This document shows, piece by piece, positions 1 to 5,128 of a stretch of 5,153 bases of DNA (its first letter is position 1; each line of letters starts with the position of its first letter). The position numbers were made by a program, and so were the translations under genes. The notes below the pieces were generated by a model. The model did no database searches, had not been told where the DNA came from, and saw only the letters and a program-made list of their open reading frames with translations. The DNA comes from JAQBDA01 sp032124675 (GTDB lineage: Bacteria; Chloroflexota; Anaerolineae; Anaerolineales; UBA4823), in the NCBI GenBank assembly GCA_032124675.1, contig JAQBDA010000392.1:1-5153 (forward strand). Reading direction: 5' to 3'.

Positions 1-1160
1 TCATCAGAAAACCGCTCGATGACGTCAGCAGCGCGGGTCCAGTCCTGGATTACAAGTGCGTGCGTGATCGCTTCATATGGCGAATTGTTGTGCGCGTACC
101 AATCACTGGCGCGACGGTGAAGGTTGGCGACCAGATCCGGATATGTACGGGCAAGTCGATTCCGCAGCAATTCCGCAAAGAGTTGGTGATAGCGGTACCA
201 ACGCCGCTCATTGTCCATGGGGACGAGGAACAGGTTGGCGCGCTCCAGGTATTCCAGGGCCTCCTGCCCGGAGGCGGAGGGATCATGCAGGACGGCATCG
301 CAAAGGGAGCCGCACAAACGATCAAGGATCGACGTTCGCAGCAAGAAGTTCTGGATGTTTTCGGGCTGCTGTCCCAGGACTTCTTCCACCAAATAGTCCA
401 TCACAAAGCGATGGCTGCCTGCGAAGGATTTGATGAAGCTGGTCGTATCATCGTAGCCCCGCATCGAGATGGCAGCTAACTGCAGGCCGGCAATCCAGCC
501 TTCGGTGCGGGTTTCAAGGGCAACAATGTCCTCAGTGGAGAGGTTCAGACCCATCGCCTGGTTGAGAAATTCGGCAGCTTCGGCAGGGTTGAATCGCAAG
601 TCTGTGACGCGTAGCTCAGACAGTTGGCCGCGGGCACGGTAGCGGGCCAGGAGGAGTTGTGGATCCTCACGCGTGGCGATGACCAAGTGCATGTGTGACG
701 GTTGGTGCTCGAGAAGAAAGGTGATAGCTCGGTCAACCGGTTTGCTATCGACAGCATGGTAATCATCAAGGACGAGGATAAAATCGTCCGGGTGGGAGGC
801 AATTTCATTGATCAAGGCAGTCAGAATCGATTCAGTGGGCGGTGCCTGTGGGGATTGGAGCGTGTCCAACACCCCTGCTCCAATATTTGCCACAATCGTC
901 TGCAAAGCAGCGACTAGGTAAGTCAGAAAGCGTAATGGTTCCTTATCCCCTTCGTCCAGTGACAGCCAGGCGACCGGTCGTCCGCACCTGGCGGCCCAAT
1001 CGCTCAGCAGCGTGGTTTTGCCAAAGCCGGCGGGGGCAGAGATGAGGGTCAGTTTACGATGTAAACCTTCGTTCAAGCGCTCGACCAGGCGATGGCGGAG
1101 GACGATTTTAGGCCGAGGCGGGGGAATATAGAGTTTTGTGGCTAATATTGGGACAGACAT
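1..1160 (-). CDS. MalT-like LuxR-family ATP-dependent transcriptional regulator, N-terminal 386 codons (3' end beyond window)
   Basis: The minus strand is open without a stop from the ATG at 1160 to the window edge. The product starts MSVPILATKLYIPPPRPK, the usual N-terminus of large MalT-type regulators (STAND ATPases that bind an inducer and ATP, oligomerise and activate promoters). Visible motifs: Walker A APAGFGKTT at residues 42-50 (Lys48, Thr49); Walker B ILVLDD at 128-133 (Asp132, Asp133) followed by Tyr-His; a sensor-like IATRED at 161-166; EGWIAGLQLAA around 220-230; a winged-helix segment FLLRTS at 272-277; and WYRYHQLFAELL at 321-332, leading into the helical repeat region. Family members usually run about 850-950 residues, ending in a LuxR helix-turn-helix, so less than half is present and the DNA-binding domain is not seen. 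The ATG is preferred because no Shine-Dalgarno is visible, a promoter -10 lies 6 nt upstream, and an in-frame TGA lies at 1193-1191. The family assignment is very secure; the target genes are unknown. Confidence 0.94.
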   Translation of the reverse strand, partial: MSVPILATKLYIPPPRPKIVLRHRLVERLNEGLHRKLTLISAPAGFGKTTLLSDWAARCGRPVAWLSLDEGDKEPLRFLTYLVAALQTIVANIGAGVLDTLQSPQAPPTESILTALINEIASHPDDFILVLDDYHAVDSKPVDRAITFLLEHQPSHMHLVIATREDPQLLLARYRARGQLSELRVTDLRFNPAEAAEFLNQAMGLNLSTEDIVALETRTEGWIAGLQLAAISMRGYDDTTSFIKSFAGSHRFVMDYLVEEVLGQQPENIQNFLLRTSILDRLCGSLCDAVLHDPSASGQEALEYLERANLFLVPMDNERRWYRYHQLFAELLRNRLARTYPDLVANLHRRASDWYAHNNSPYEAITHALVIQDWTRAADVIERFSD

Positions 1161-1166
1161 TGACCA

Positions 1167-1194
1167 ATTATAAAACACGCGGCCTAAAATTCAA
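1167..1194 (-). promoter_or_regulatory. Promoter of the MalT-like regulator gene (leaderless start likely)
   Basis: Read on the minus strand, TTGAAT (1194-1189) and a perfect TATAAT (1172-1167) are separated by 16 nt. Transcription would begin about 7 nt further on, essentially at the A of the ATG at 1160. This agrees with the absence of a Shine-Dalgarno and suggests a leaderless mRNA. The -35 box overlaps the outer arm of the 1193-1224 inverted repeat, so that repeat could also act as an operator. Seen: the hexamers and spacing. Inferred: activity. Confidence 0.55.
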
Positions 1195-1224
1195 AAGTGT
1201 CCCAATGAAGGTCGGGACACTTTT
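1193..1224. terminator. 11-bp perfect inverted repeat between vapC and the regulator gene: bidirectional terminator or operator
   Basis: AAAAGTGTCCC (1193-1203) and GGGACACTTTT (1214-1224) are perfectly complementary around a 10-nt loop. The stem is GC-rich at the loop side and ends in A/T runs on both strands, so it has intrinsic-terminator shape in either direction. On the minus strand it lies 229 nt past the vapC stop and just ahead of the regulator promoter, where it could insulate the two units. Its overlap with the -35 box makes a protein-binding palindrome an equally reasonable reading. No plus-strand gene lies upstream that would need a terminator. Confidence 0.5.
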
Positions 1225-1280
1225 TGTTAGAGAAGAATATCAAAAAATTCAAACAGGCATTGCTAAGCGATACGTATCCG

Positions 1281-1450
1281 CCGTGGAGAGGGTACCCACC
1301 CTCTCCGCAGGTTATAAGAATCCCCCAAGGCAGCTTAGGCTGCACTTACTGCCGGACTTAATCGTTCTGTGGTAGGACTGTCAAAGTGCAAGGGATCTGC
1401 GACCGAGATCGCTCAGTTCGCGCTAGGCGATCTCGCTTTTATTTTGCATA
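1281..1450. repeat. Hairpin-rich non-coding repeat, copy A (downstream of vapC)
   Basis: The two ends of this stretch match the two ends of copy B at 2207-2422 in the same orientation. The left end (1281-1312 against 2207-2238) agrees at 24 of 32 bases, including the shared CTCCGCAGGT. The right end (1405-1450 against 2377-2422) agrees at 34 of 46. The interior has diverged, and copy B is 46 nt longer. Copy A folds into three hairpins: GGAGAGGGT/ACCCTCTCC (1285-1293/1298-1306), GCAGC/GCTGC (1330-1334/1339-1343) and CGAGATCGC/GCGATCTCG (1404-1412/1427-1435). It has no open reading frame with a believable start. It could be a MITE- or REP-like element; the family is not recognised. Confidence 0.55.
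1404..1440 (+). repeat. 9-bp stem-loop followed by a T-run at the right end of repeat copy A
   Basis: CGAGATCGC (1404-1412) pairs with GCGATCTCG (1427-1435) across a 14-nt loop, followed by CTTTTATTTT. It is shaped like a plus-strand intrinsic terminator, but no plus-strand gene precedes it. On the minus strand it would be a stem-loop just past the vapC stop (1454) without a trailing T-run. The equivalent place in copy B keeps the 3' arm GGCGATCTC but has one changed base in the 5' arm. Confidence 0.45.
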
Positions 1451-1453
1451 CCC

Positions 1454-1873
1454 TTACTCGCTGCGAGGGCTTTCCACCCAGATCAGGGTGATCTCTTCTC
1501 GCAATTTTTGGAATTCCGGGTCGCCTGTTAGAACTTCTGCCTGGCGAAGTTGTCCCAGGGCGGCGGTGTAACAGTCGGCATAGGAAAGGCCCCCCTTCGA
1601 TTTGAAGATTGCAGCCTGATAGGTTAGCTTCCAGTCGGCGTCTACAATTTCTATGGACAATCCTTGGATTTCTTCTACGAGGGCGTCTGCCTGAGCGGGG
1701 GAGTCAGTGCGGGCAATTATATACCATAGCTCACCCAAGTTGACCACGCACATGGCCAGATTAAGACTGCCTGATTCGGCCTCCAGCAATAAACTGCGCA
1801 CAAAATCTGCACCTGGCTCATCTTCAAAAAACGCGATCAGGGCGTAAGTGTCCAGGACTTTGGTGACGGTCAT
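1454..1873 (-). CDS. vapC: PIN-domain toxin of a VapBC-type toxin-antitoxin pair
   Basis: The 139-residue product has the size and layout of VapC ribonucleases, Mg2+-dependent toxins that cut RNA (tRNA or rRNA sites in studied members) when the antitoxin is lost. The acidic residues expected to bind metal are all visible: Asp8 in VLDTYALIAFF, Glu48 in VVNLGELWY, Asp100 in LSYADCYTAAL and Asp118 in LTGDPEF. The C-terminal TGDPEF is a typical PIN ending, so the enzyme looks complete and probably active. The ATG at 1873 follows the antitoxin stop after one nucleotide (TAA-T-ATG), a spacing expected for translational coupling; there is only a weak ribosome-binding site within the antitoxin's end. 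The cellular RNA target cannot be read from the sequence. The symbol is used in the generic family sense. Confidence 0.93.
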   Translation of the reverse strand: MTVTKVLDTYALIAFFEDEPGADFVRSLLLEAESGSLNLAMCVVNLGELWYIIARTDSPAQADALVEEIQGLSIEIVDADWKLTYQAAIFKSKGGLSYADCYTAALGQLRQAEVLTGDPEFQKLREEITLIWVESPRSE

Positions 1874-1874
1874 A

Positions 1875-2102
1875 TTACTCGCGTTCCGCGTCCTTAAGAC
1901 GCGCTTCCAGCAACGATTTCAGCACGCCTTTGCCTTTTAGCCTGCCTTGCAATTGCTTAAGCGACTCTTCCGTCACGGGCTTGAGAAGGATCGCTTCACC
2001 AGTGTCGATCACGTTGATCTTTGTCCCAGCTTTGATCCGATATTTACGCCGCAGTTCGGCTGGAATGACGATCTGACCTTTTACAGTTGCATATGTTTCC
2101 AT
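1875..2102 (-). CDS. vapB: AbrB/MazE-type antitoxin partner of the PIN toxin
   Basis: This 75-residue protein begins METYATVKGQIVIPAELRRK, the swapped-hairpin AbrB/SpoVT/MazE DNA-binding fold, followed by IKAGTKINVID (about 23-33) and a charged, lysine-rich C-terminal half (KQLQGRLKGKG, then SLLEARLKDAERE). That tail is the part that normally wraps the toxin and masks its active site. The N-terminal domain of such antitoxins binds the operon's own promoter as an antitoxin-toxin complex. The ATG at 2102 has AGGAG 7 nt upstream (minus-strand 2114-2110), a good ribosome-binding site, so antitoxin translation should exceed that of the coupled toxin. Gene order (antitoxin first) is the standard one. 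Confidence 0.92.
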   Translation of the reverse strand: METYATVKGQIVIPAELRRKYRIKAGTKINVIDTGEAILLKPVTEESLKQLQGRLKGKGVLKSLLEARLKDAERE

Positions 2103-2116
2103 AGTTTTACTCCTGT

Positions 2117-2165
2117 TTACATATCTTACACTTTAAATTCATGTAAGTCAAGTGGTTTTATGTAA
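2117..2165. promoter_or_regulatory. TTACAT half-sites over the vapBC promoter: candidate autoregulation operator
   Basis: The plus strand shows TTACAT at 2117-2122 and its complement ATGTAA at 2141-2146 and 2160-2165, with a partial TTACA at 2126-2130. The two ATGTAA boxes are 19 nt apart (about two helical turns). The first and second form an inverted repeat enclosing the -10 box and reaching the edge of the -35. Antitoxins of this class bind repeated palindromes at their promoters, so these are the natural candidates. Binding is inferred. Confidence 0.45.
2123..2151 (-). promoter_or_regulatory. Promoter of the vapBC operon
   Basis: On the minus strand TTGACT (2151-2146) and TAAGAT (2128-2123) are exactly 17 nt apart, a close sigma-70-type match. 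Transcription should start near 2116, giving a leader of only about 14 nt that still holds the AGGAG ribosome-binding site at 2114-2110. Confidence 0.65.
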
Positions 2166-2281
2166 TACACTATGCCAAAGGTAGTCACTCAGCCATGATT
2201 TGCGCTCGGATGGGCGGGGACTCACCCGCTCCGCAGGTCGGAAGATCCTCGAAGCAGTGGTGTCACAATGGGATAATACTG

Positions 2282-2316
2282 TACATCATCGCTGGCCCCA
2301 ATCACAGGATGATGTA
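2282..2316. repeat. Perfect 9-bp inverted repeat with 17-nt loop
   Basis: TACATCATC (2282-2290) is the exact reverse complement of GATGATGTA (2308-2316). It lies in the part of repeat copy B absent from copy A. No adjacent T-run is present, so it is not a typical terminator. It may be a structural piece of the element or a binding site. Confidence 0.5.
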
Positions 2317-2353
2317 GTCCTAACAGACTGAGGGCTTGCGACTGGCGTGATTG

Positions 2354-2367
2354 GCATGTAAACATGC
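2354..2367. repeat. 14-nt interrupted palindrome GCATGT-AA-ACATGC
   Basis: Two perfect 6-nt arms around AA form a dyad suited to a dimeric DNA-binding protein. The CATG core resembles the TTACAT/ATGTAA boxes at the vapB promoter (shared ACAT/ATGT), though it is about 190 nt away. As an RNA hairpin the 2-nt loop would need to open, so a DNA site seems likelier. Confidence 0.35.
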
Positions 2368-2422
2368 ACGATGCCCGAGAGCGCTCAGTGATAGCTGGGC
2401 GATCTCATCTTTATGGTGCATT

Positions 2423-2669
2423 ATGCTCATTTTACGTACTCCTCTGCTATTGTCAAGGCATTGTACCCACATCGCAACCAACTTCCTGGATCATCTTACG
2501 GCTTTCATAGGTATTAGCTCTTGTAATTCACAAGCTAAGTTTCCAATCAAAAGCAGTTCCCAACATGAGTTTTACCAGGCTTTTGTCTAAACCCGATATA
2601 TAATAATTAAAAACCTTTTTCAACCAATCGTGCGTAATAATCGGATAAGCAAAATCGGTTCAACTGATG
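2423..2669. other. Intergenic stretch without a gene
   Basis: No reading frame here has a ribosome-binding site or recognisable protein. The stretch holds a short bulged hairpin (CTTGT/ACAAG at 2520-2524/2530-2534, flanked by TTAG/CTAA) and an AT-rich tract around 2597-2620. It ends at the probable promoter of the propeller-protein gene. Confidence 0.6.
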
Positions 2670-2675
2670 TATAAT
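2670..2675 (+). promoter_or_regulatory. Probable -10 box for the propeller-protein gene
   Basis: A perfect TATAAT precedes the gene, and a start about 7 nt downstream (near 2682) would leave a leader of only about 10 nt before the ATG at 2692. No good -35 hexamer exists 16-18 nt upstream, so an activator may be needed, or the box may be fortuitous. Confidence 0.4.
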
Positions 2676-2691
2676 CTTCGGGCGCGAATTG

Positions 2692-3459
2692 ATGAGTAAG
2701 CAATCTGTCATTTCTGCATGCTATCCGGGGTTGCTCATCCTCTTTACATCGCTCCTTACAACCTGTAGTAATTCAACCACTGTTACCCTACCCAGCCAAG
2801 ATGCTGTATTACCCAATCATCCTGTACAGGAGGAAAGTTCCCAAAGGAGCATTCCTTTCATCCTGGAAAATATCAAATTTAAACGTTTATCTGTAGAAGC
2901 TGGACTCTCCCACAGTACCTTAAACTGCATTCTACAAGACAGCCAAGCTTTCATGTGGTTCGGAACCGACGATGGGCTCAATAAGTACGACGGTTACAGC
3001 TTCACCGTGTACAAGCACAATCTGGATGATCATTTCAGTATCAGCCACAATCAGATCTGGTCTACCTTTGAAGAGACCGTTGGGACACTCTGGATGGGAA
3101 CCTCTGGAGGCGGTCTCAATCGGTTCCATCGCGATGCTGGAGTGTTCACCCATTATGATGCCAACGATTTTCAGAACCTGACCGACGAAACGGAGGAGTT
3201 CAGGAATATCGTTTGGCACATGGCAGAGAATCCACCTGGTGCGCTCTGGATCGCGACCTATGGCGGTGGATTGGTCAAGTTCGAAGTTAGGAGCGAAGGA
3301 TTTACCAGTTATGCGCCCGATTCTGCCGACCCGGAATTTGGTGGACACGAATGGATCTCTGCCATGCTCGTCGATGACTCGGGGAAGGTGTGGATTGGCA
3401 CACACAGCGAGGGTTTGGACCTCTTTGACCCTGCCACCGGAATGACCGCGGCGAGCTAG
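2692..3459 (+). CDS. Truncated two-component-regulator propeller (Reg_prop) protein, probable remnant of a large sensor
   Basis: The 255-residue product opens with a hydrophobic export segment (about 11-24, YPGLLILFTSLLTTCS) with a lipobox-like Cys25. After a low-complexity linker it carries four blade motifs of the Reg_prop type: FMWFGTDDGLNKYDG (about 87-101), TLWMGTSGGGLNRF (132-145), ALWIATYGGGLVKF (184-197) and KVWIGTHSEGLDLF (232-245). In full-length relatives such blades build a periplasmic or extracellular double propeller (about 14 blades), followed by a Y_Y_Y domain, membrane helix and histidine kinase or GGDEF output, over 800-1300 residues. Here resemblance ends at FDPATG and five unrelated residues (MTAAS) precede a TAG. 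The break coincides with the start of the repeat at 3440. Such a fragment lacks a complete propeller and any output domain, so it is probably a non-functional remnant, although its frame is intact. The ATG at 2692 is preferred to a TTG one codon earlier; no clear Shine-Dalgarno is present. Confidence 0.8.
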   Translation: MSKQSVISACYPGLLILFTSLLTTCSNSTTVTLPSQDAVLPNHPVQEESSQRSIPFILENIKFKRLSVEAGLSHSTLNCILQDSQAFMWFGTDDGLNKYDGYSFTVYKHNLDDHFSISHNQIWSTFEETVGTLWMGTSGGGLNRFHRDAGVFTHYDANDFQNLTDETEEFRNIVWHMAENPPGALWIATYGGGLVKFEVRSEGFTSYAPDSADPEFGGHEWISAMLVDDSGKVWIGTHSEGLDLFDPATGMTAAS

Positions 3460-3517
3460 ACCGAATGGTGGGGGTGGTACTTGGTGAAACGCTCGAAGCG
3501 AAGAAGGTGCTGTAACC
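3440..3517 (+). repeat. 78-nt non-coding direct repeat, copy C1 (at the truncation point of the propeller gene)
   Basis: Aligned without gaps to 4803-4880, 57 of 78 bases agree. The best blocks are GAATGAC at the left end and CGAAGCGAAGAAGGT near the right end. Two small hairpins are kept in both copies: ACC-RAAT-GGT (3461-3470 here) and GGT...ACC at the right end (3506-3517 here). The 21 differences fall 7/7/7 over the codon positions in the frame of its ATG, and this copy has an in-frame TAG where the other has TGG, so it is unlikely to be coding. The element supplies the last codons and the stop of the truncated propeller gene. Its family is not recognised. Confidence 0.7.
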
Positions 3518-3550
3518 TTCGCAGTAACCTGGAAGTCACGTAGTGAACGA

Positions 3551-3555
3551 AAGGA
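3551..3555 (+). promoter_or_regulatory. Ribosome-binding site of the serine hydrolase gene
   Basis: AAGGA lies 7 nt before the ATG at 3563, which settles that start. It is 33 nt past repeat copy C1. No clear -35/-10 pair is visible between 3440 and 3550, so the gene may be read from the promoter of the truncated gene upstream or from an unrecognised one. Confidence 0.65.
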
Positions 3556-3562
3556 ATGAGCC

Positions 3563-4786
3563 ATGAAAACAAGAATCCTCATGATCTGTTTGGTGACCAT
3601 CCTGATGTTTGGCTGTGCGTCACCCGCGACCCCGCTGCCACAGTCCTCTCCGTCATACTCCGTCGGCGGGGAACTGCAACCCCTTCCGTTCGCTGATGAG
3701 CTCCAAAAGGTACTGGACGATGGATTAAAGGCCTCCAATGGGGCAGGAATATCAGCGGCGGTGCTCGTGCCCGGTTACCAGCCCTGGGTCGGTGTTTCCG
3801 GATACTCGGCTGTGGGACCAAACGGTTTTGTGCCGATGCGACCGGAGATGCTGTTTCAGATCGGAAGCATCGAGAAGAACTTCACCGCGACCCTCACGCT
3901 GGAGCTGGTGGAGGAAGGCCGGATAAGTCTGGACGATCCAATCTCCCGCTGGGTATCCGGCTACGAGCAGATTGACCCATCCACGACCATCCGTCAGCTC
4001 CTGAACCATACCAGCGGAATCTATGATTGGGAGGACAGCCCCCAATCGTTCACCGGACTTTATCAGAGTGAGGGTTACAAAGCTATCGACTGGAGCCATA
4101 CCTGGACTCTGGAAGACGTAATGGCGCTGGTCGAAGAACCTGACTTCCCACCCGGGGAGGGCTGGCACTACTCAAACACTGGTTACCGCCTTGCCCGGGT
4201 CATCATCGAAGCCGAGACCGGGATGCCGATCTCCCAGGCGCTGCGCACCCGCCTGCTGGAGCCGTTGGACCTCAACCATACCTGGGTGGAATGCGACCAG
4301 CCCGCTCCTGAGGGCATCGAGTTCGTGCACGCCTGGGCGAATGTCAATGGAGATGACAACCTGGATGATATCTCCACTCAATCCCCCAACCTCTACTGCA
4401 CCATCCTATCGTCGCCGACATGGACCACGGCTGAGGATCTGGCCCGCTGGTCACAGGCCCTGTTCTACGAAGGGAGAGTGCTCAGTGAGGAATCCCTTGC
4501 AGAAATGCTCACCTTCATTCCTGCAACCGACCCGACGGAGCCATTGGCGACTCAATACGGGTTGGGCGTGGGCAAGCTTAACCTCAAACTCGCCTCACAG
4601 GGAGACCCCAGACTTTCCCGTCTTGAGCATTACGGTCACACGGGCAGCACGATCGGATACGATGCGATGATGATCTACCTGCCGCAGCACAACGCCACCG
4701 TCGTCGCCCTGTTCAACAATAACGGTACCATCGACTTCATCGCAGGGCCGCTGCTCGAAGCAGTCGACCACAACTTAAGTCCATGA
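3563..4786 (+). CDS. Lipoprotein serine hydrolase, beta-lactamase class C / D-Ala-D-Ala carboxypeptidase-like family
   Basis: The 407-residue protein begins MKTRILMICLVTILMFGCAS, a lipoprotein-type signal with Cys18 as the likely lipidated residue, followed by a Ser/Pro-rich linker (about 20-36), so it should act outside the cytoplasmic membrane. The penicillin-binding-like triad motifs are in order: SIEK at 102-105 (nucleophile Ser102, Lys105) within FQIGSIEKNFTA; YSN at 203-205 within WHYSNTGY; and HTG at 359-361 in GHTGSTIGYDAMM, taking the place of KTG. LLNHTSGIYDW (147-156) and GRISLDDPISRWV (119-131) are also typical of this family (PF00144). Members hydrolyse beta-lactams, D-amino-acid peptides or esters, and the motifs do not tell which. 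Length is normal and the gene looks intact. It stands alone, bracketed by repeat copies C1 and C2. The glutamate in SxxK (commonly Thr or Ser) is mildly unusual. Confidence 0.92.
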   Translation: MKTRILMICLVTILMFGCASPATPLPQSSPSYSVGGELQPLPFADELQKVLDDGLKASNGAGISAAVLVPGYQPWVGVSGYSAVGPNGFVPMRPEMLFQIGSIEKNFTATLTLELVEEGRISLDDPISRWVSGYEQIDPSTTIRQLLNHTSGIYDWEDSPQSFTGLYQSEGYKAIDWSHTWTLEDVMALVEEPDFPPGEGWHYSNTGYRLARVIIEAETGMPISQALRTRLLEPLDLNHTWVECDQPAPEGIEFVHAWANVNGDDNLDDISTQSPNLYCTILSSPTWTTAEDLARWSQALFYEGRVLSEESLAEMLTFIPATDPTEPLATQYGLGVGKLNLKLASQGDPRLSRLEHYGHTGSTIGYDAMMIYLPQHNATVVALFNNNGTIDFIAGPLLEAVDHNLSP

Positions 4787-4802
4787 ACACGTCCTCTTAC
4801 AA

Positions 4803-4880
4803 GAATGACAGAGGCGTGGTGGACCAAATGGTCATGTTGCAATTTGGAGTTACTTCCGAAGCGAAGAAGGTTCCGTAACC
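4803..4880 (+). repeat. 78-nt non-coding direct repeat, copy C2 (after the hydrolase gene)
   Basis: This is the partner of 3440-3517, displaced by 1363 bp, at 57 of 78 identities without a gap. It starts 16 nt after the hydrolase stop. It keeps the internal hairpins GACCA-AA-TGGTC (4822-4833) and GGTT-CCGT-AACC (4869-4880). To the right a looser match may continue (GCAG-AACC in both copies with a 4-nt length difference). Together with C1 it encloses the hydrolase gene and its ribosome-binding site. Confidence 0.7.
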
Positions 4881-5000
4881 AGCATGAGCAGAAACCAAGA
4901 TCAGTTTCCGGCTGGATGGAGCCACTCATCCGGCTTTTGGAGCAGGTGCGGGCGGAAAACCAAATTGGGGCGTGCTGGTGGTACAAATAGCTTAGAGACA

Positions 5001-5028
5001 TGGAGGTTGGTAGACATTTCAATCTCCA
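5001..5028. repeat. 9-bp stem-loop upstream of the terminator
   Basis: TGGAGGTTG (5001-5009) pairs with CAATCTCCA (5020-5028), with one G-T wobble, around a 10-nt loop. No T-run follows, so it is not itself a terminator. It could be a 3'-end structure of the hydrolase transcript. Confidence 0.4.
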
Positions 5029-5083
5029 CTCCGGTCACAATCTTAGAACAATCTATCTTAATGACCTACTTGATATAGAATAG

Positions 5084-5128
5084 CAAAAAGCCAACTCTTG
5101 CCCTATGTGAGGAAGAATTGGCTTTTTG
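5084..5128. terminator. Strong intrinsic terminator, potentially bidirectional
   Basis: CAAAAAGCCAA (5084-5094) pairs perfectly with TTGGCTTTTTG (5118-5128). Inside it, after one mismatch, TCTT (5096-5099) pairs with AAGA (5113-5116). T-runs flank the GC part on both strands, so it can end the plus-strand hydrolase transcript about 300 nt past the stop codon and any minus-strand transcript entering from the right. Confidence 0.75.

Larger units (their letters stand above)
2207..2422. repeat. Hairpin-rich non-coding repeat, copy B (upstream of vapB)
   Basis: This is the second, longer copy of the element described at 1281-1450, in the same orientation, so the two copies bracket vapBC. Hairpins seen here: GCGGG/CCCGC (2214-2218/2225-2229), a perfect 9-bp TACATCATC/GATGATGTA (2282-2290/2308-2316), the palindrome GCATGT-AA-ACATGC (2354-2367), and the imperfect GAGAGCGC/GCGATCTC (2377-2384/2399-2406) that corresponds to the right-end hairpin of copy A. 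The 9-bp hairpin and the palindrome fall in the interior that copy A does not share. No protein-coding capacity is apparent. Confidence 0.5.

Noticed and set aside
60..479. 139-codon plus-strand frame in the left part of the window
   Set aside because: It is opposite the MalT-like regulator, whose motifs and uninterrupted frame are decisive.
2351..2590. 79-codon plus-strand frame upstream of the propeller gene
   Set aside because: Overlaps repeat B and its palindrome, has no ribosome-binding site and no recognisable protein features.
2932..3738. Long minus-strand open frame (268 codons) opposite the propeller gene and hydrolase start
   Set aside because: Its product resembles no family and it is antisense to well-supported propeller and lipoprotein coding sequence; it is a shadow frame.
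3440..4880. Integron-like gene cassette with attC sites
   Set aside because: The gene-between-repeats layout fits, but the GTTRRRY/RYYYAAC core pairs of attC are not present in either copy and no integrase is in view.
4805..4990. Possible 61-residue Trp- and Arg-rich protein after the hydrolase gene
   Set aside because: No ribosome-binding site, begins inside repeat C2, and the part shared with C1 shows no codon-position bias; the C1 frame has a stop.
3440..4990. Group II intron remnants around the hydrolase
   Set aside because: The GAACGAAAGG-type sequence before 3563 and the CCGG hairpin at 4908-4933 are loosely suggestive, but there is no reverse transcriptase frame and no convincing domain V fold.
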